From Chlorohelix sp037138995 (GTDB taxonomy: Bacteria; Chloroflexota; Chloroflexia; Chloroheliales; Chloroheliaceae), in NCBI RefSeq assembly GCF_037138995.1, contig NZ_JBAXHI010000005.1, positions 102,679 to 166,678 of the forward strand: 64,000 nt of DNA, written 5' to 3'. Both the position numbers and the translations under genes were made by a program. Numbering within the stretch: the first letter of the stretch is position 1; each line of letters opens with the position of its first letter. The notes below the pieces were generated by a model, which saw only the letters and a list, made by a program, of their open reading frames with translations, was not told the origin of the DNA and ran no database searches. Below are positions 61,722 to 64,000 of the stretch, one piece after another.

Positions 61722-62051
61722 ATGATTATATCAGGTAAGCAACTGGAAGAATATCAAACGCTGATTAAAAATTTGGTAGAACAAGGAAATACTCGCAATT
61801 CGATTGTCACAATATTAAAGAAACAGAAATTCAACTCTCTGGTTAGTCGTGATTTGATAACCGCCATGATGGTTTATGCACTCGCTGCTGCAACTGCGGG
61901 AGATTCGGGCGACATTAAAGCCTCCACCTATTCCAGCCAAATATTCGAACGCGCTAGAGTCGTTGCCGATATACTCGGTCAAAGCATACCAGAAAGGCTT
62001 GATATTTTGCTGTCAGAAATTTATCTAGCACACAATTTCTCACTCAACTGA
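61722..62051 (+). CDS. Helical 109-residue protein of unknown function, tandem copy 1
   Basis: The 109 residues are all-helical by pattern (LEEYQTLIKNLVEQGNTRNS, RDLITAMMVYALAAATAG, IFERARVVADILGQSIPERL) and lack Cys or membrane segments. The next gene is a close paralogue. Family not recognised. The shape is that of small helical-bundle proteins. The ribosome site AAAGGAAATAAGG supports the ATG at 61722. It lies next to the FGE-domain gene, divergently. Confidence 0.68.
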   Translation: MIISGKQLEEYQTLIKNLVEQGNTRNSIVTILKKQKFNSLVSRDLITAMMVYALAAATAGDSGDIKASTYSSQIFERARVVADILGQSIPERLDILLSEIYLAHNFSLN

Positions 62052-62272
62052 GTGCCAATAATGAATGGGATTGTATCGGCAAAGTGCAGTCCCTTGTCGC
62101 ATTGGTTAATCCGTTTCAGCTTCAGCATAACTTTTGCTTTGTCTGATAATCTGCTCTTTCTGCATTCTTTTTATCTCTTCAAGGGTCTTTAATATTAAGA
62201 ACCCAATATGGCAAATGGAGTATAGCAGAAAGACAATCAAAATAAAGCCTGCCACCATTACAATTGTCAGGC

Positions 62273-62593
62273 ATGATTACATCAAGTAAGCAACTGGAAG
62301 AGTATCAATTACTGATTAACAAATTGGTAGAGCAAGGGAATAATCGCAAGGCGATTGTCGCAATCTTAAAGAAACAGGAATTCAACTTTCTGGTTAGTCG
62401 TAATTTGATAACTGCGATGATGGTTTATGCGCTTGCTACTGCGACTGCGGGAGGGTCGAGCAATACCACCTATTCCAATCAAATATTCGAACGTACCCGT
62501 ATCGTTGCAGAAATTCTTGGTCATTGCATACCTGACAGGCTTGACCATTTGCTGTCAGAAATTGATGAATCCTATAAGTGTAAGCGTAACTGA
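62273..62593 (+). CDS. Helical 106-residue protein of unknown function, tandem copy 2
   Basis: This copy aligns end to end with the gene at 61722: MITSSKQLEEYQLLINKLVE versus MIISGKQLEEYQTLIKNLVE, then KKQEFNFLVSRNLITAMMVY. Most differences are conservative, and a 3-4 residue gap lies near GGSSNTTYSNQIF. The ATG at 62273 matches the start of copy 1; an upstream TTG at 62264 is less likely. Both reading frames are intact, so both copies are under selection or the duplication is recent. About 220 bp of spacer separates them. Confidence 0.68.
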   Translation: MITSSKQLEEYQLLINKLVEQGNNRKAIVAILKKQEFNFLVSRNLITAMMVYALATATAGGSSNTTYSNQIFERTRIVAEILGHCIPDRLDHLLSEIDESYKCKRN

Positions 62594-62613
62594 TTTTAAG
62601 GGATTGCACTCTT

Positions 62614-62649
62614 AAAACAAAAAGTCGAAGGGTTTTAAAATCCTTCGAC
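62614..62649 (-). terminator. Terminator of the sulP gene (and possibly of the small-gene pair)
   Basis: GTCGAAGG (62624-62631) pairs with CCTTCGAC (62642-62649), and the stem extends inward through TTTT/AAAA with one mismatch. On the minus strand it is followed by TTTTTGTTTT, as expected for the leftward sulP transcript. Confidence 0.8.
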
Positions 62650-62672
62650 CTGTCGTTAAGCTAAAGCTAGGG

Positions 62673-64000
62673 TTATTTCAGTTTTACCACCCCAAAAGGT
62701 AGCTCATCCTGCGTTTCATCTTCCTTCTCAGCTACTTTACGTCCGGGTTGCCATTCACAGGAAGGATCTTCGGTAAGCAATTCGGTCGCTTTTATGATAG
62801 CCTGATCCGCGCCCCAACAAATTTTGTCCGACCCTATAGAGTCAACCAATCCGGCGCGTTCCATCATACGTAGCACCTGTGGTTGCAAGCCCGTGAGAAA
62901 AAGCAACCCTCCTTTTTTAAGCTGGTCATGCCAGATATTCTCAATGGCATGTAGTCCAGAAGCATCAATAACTGGCACGCCACGCATGGAGAGAATTAAC
63001 GCGCTACTCGGCGACAAGTTCTCCAAGCGTTCGGTAAACTGGCTGGCAGCCCCAAAAAAGAGCGTGCCGCTGATATAAACCACCCTGATGCCGCTCAATT
63101 CGTTGCTAACCTTTAACCCGGCAGCTCGTAATCGTTCCCAATCCACGTCAGTAGGTACAATATCAAGACTTGCTACTTGGCTAATAAATAGCAGTAGGCT
63201 AAACACTATACCAATCAAAATTGCTTGCGTAAGGTCGAAAGTTACAGTGGAAATCATGGTAACAAGCAAAACCAGAGCAGGGCTTTTGAGGCGGCGCTTG
63301 AAGTAGAATTTTATCAAATGCCATTCGTTCATACGCCATGCCGTTACCATTAGCACTCCCGAGAGGGCAGATAATGGAATTTGACCGATTAGGCTACCCA
63401 GTAAAAGGGCGCTTGCCAATAATGTCGCGGAATGGATAAAGCTAACCATTCTCGTAACGCCACCCGCTTTAACTCCCACGCTAATACGGGCAATAGCAGC
63501 AGTAGCCGGTACACCACCCACAAAAGGTAGCAGCATATTCCCTACACCCTGCGCTATCAACTCCTGATTCGCGTCAAGCTTTTTTCCAGTCATACGCCCT
63601 GCTACTACCCCCGCCAGTAGGCTCTCGATTGCACCCAGCGCCGCAATGGCGGAAGCCGGAGCAAGTAGTTCGCCAATCTGCGAAAAGCGATTAGGGTCAA
63701 TAGTGAAGTGTTCATCAAGAATGATAGTGGCAGGTACTTTACCTATAAGCGCCACGTTCCAGTTCAATAGCCAAGCTACAAGCGAGGAAAGCGCGATTCC
63801 CAATAGGGCGGCAGGTACTTTAGCGGTAAGCTTTACCTTGGGAAGCGCAAGCATCACCGCCATTACAATTAGTCCGCATGCAATCGAAGACCAGTTTATG
63901 CTTGGTATTGTCTCGGTGAAATAACCGATGATTTTCAGCGTTGTGGTATCCGCGCCTTTGGTTTTTACGCCCAGAAAATTATCTATCTGCCCTACAAAAA
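62673..64000 (-). CDS. SulP-family anion transporter with STAS domain (N-terminus beyond the window)
   Basis: The frame is open through 64000, with codons reading FVGQIDNFLGVKTKGADTTT at the edge, so the gene begins outside. The visible part holds the transmembrane SLC26/SulP core: NQELIAQGVGNMLLPFVGGV near the middle with the conserved Q-G-x-x-N, and PLSALSGVLMVTAWRMNEWH. It ends with a cytoplasmic STAS domain (FTERLENLSPSSALILSMRG, PVIDASGLHAIENIW, LFLTGLQPQVLRMMERAGLV). SulP proteins carry sulfate, bicarbonate or dicarboxylates. A partner gene that might decide the substrate is not in view. Confidence 0.9.
   Translation of the reverse strand, partial: FVGQIDNFLGVKTKGADTTTLKIIGYFTETIPSINWSSIACGLIVMAVMLALPKVKLTAKVPAALLGIALSSLVAWLLNWNVALIGKVPATIILDEHFTIDPNRFSQIGELLAPASAIAALGAIESLLAGVVAGRMTGKKLDANQELIAQGVGNMLLPFVGGVPATAAIARISVGVKAGGVTRMVSFIHSATLLASALLLGSLIGQIPLSALSGVLMVTAWRMNEWHLIKFYFKRRLKSPALVLLVTMISTVTFDLTQAILIGIVFSLLLFISQVASLDIVPTDVDWERLRAAGLKVSNELSGIRVVYISGTLFFGAASQFTERLENLSPSSALILSMRGVPVIDASGLHAIENIWHDQLKKGGLLFLTGLQPQVLRMMERAGLVDSIGSDKICWGADQAIIKATELLTEDPSCEWQPGRKVAEKEDETQDELPFGVVKLK

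Overview
The window looks like a chromosomal segment of a moderately AT-rich member of the Chloroflexota. This is inferred from gene content, since there is no rRNA gene to place it: two YkcB-type GT39 membrane glycosyltransferases with Gly/Pro/Asn-rich loops, a DUF815 ATPase, a form II CO-dehydrogenase-like cluster, and a CrtO-type carotenoid oxidoreductase next to a ferredoxin with a C-terminal extension. That last pair resembles chlorosome-envelope Fe-S proteins and would fit a phototroph, but this is a hypothesis.

Layout. 1-2.1 kb: 3' end of glgC and complete glgA (glycogen synthesis). 2.2-12.2 kb: a malectin-domain membrane protein, DUF815 ATPase, HpaI-type aldolase, a membrane phosphatase-like protein, RodA, a GT39 glycosyltransferase, a phosphoesterase and a small membrane protein. 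12.4-21.7 kb: methyltransferase, P-type ATPase, S9 peptidase and a large exported GH36-like glycosidase. 21.8-27.7 kb: a molybdenum hydroxylase operon (MoCF-domain protein, two CoxG paralogues, CoxS, CoxL, CoxM). 27.9-33.4 kb: tRNA-Pro followed by a mobile-element graveyard (ISKra4-like pseudogene, 164-bp IS66-type MITE, IS3 relic, IS66 fragment, internally deleted IS3 element), interspersed with a lipoprotein esterase, an OsmC protein and an orphan gene.

33.5-38.1 kb is the most unusual part. It holds a degenerate sarcosine-oxidase-like flavoprotein with a partner, a YezD-like protein, and an S-adenosylmethionine hydrolase. Divergent from the hydrolase is a SAM-I riboswitch with a readable terminator/antiterminator platform, driving a metK cut off after about 60 codons. 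Just beyond the truncation lie a solitary CRISPR-repeat-like sequence and a 116-bp MITE-like repeat, whose second copy sits inverted 21 kb away next to rpsP. 38.2-43.3 kb: chemoreceptor, rpsO, CrtO-like enzyme and ferredoxin. 43.3-50.4 kb: a two-component system divergent from two GT39 paralogues. 50.6-54.7 kb: a complete ABC importer operon. 55.4-59.3 kb: a 5' remnant of a hydrolase gene, three small genes ending in a C39-like peptidase, an alpha/beta hydrolase, and the rpsP-khpA-rimM operon. 59.7-64 kb: a membrane-anchored HTH/formylglycine-generating-enzyme fusion, a tandem pair of 109- and 106-residue proteins of unknown function, and a SulP transporter running off the end.

Recurring themes are glycan handling at the cell surface (GlgA, malectin, three GT39 proteins, RodA, GH36) and genome wear: two genes surviving only as 5' stubs with their control regions, deleted IS elements, and at least three families of short repeats.
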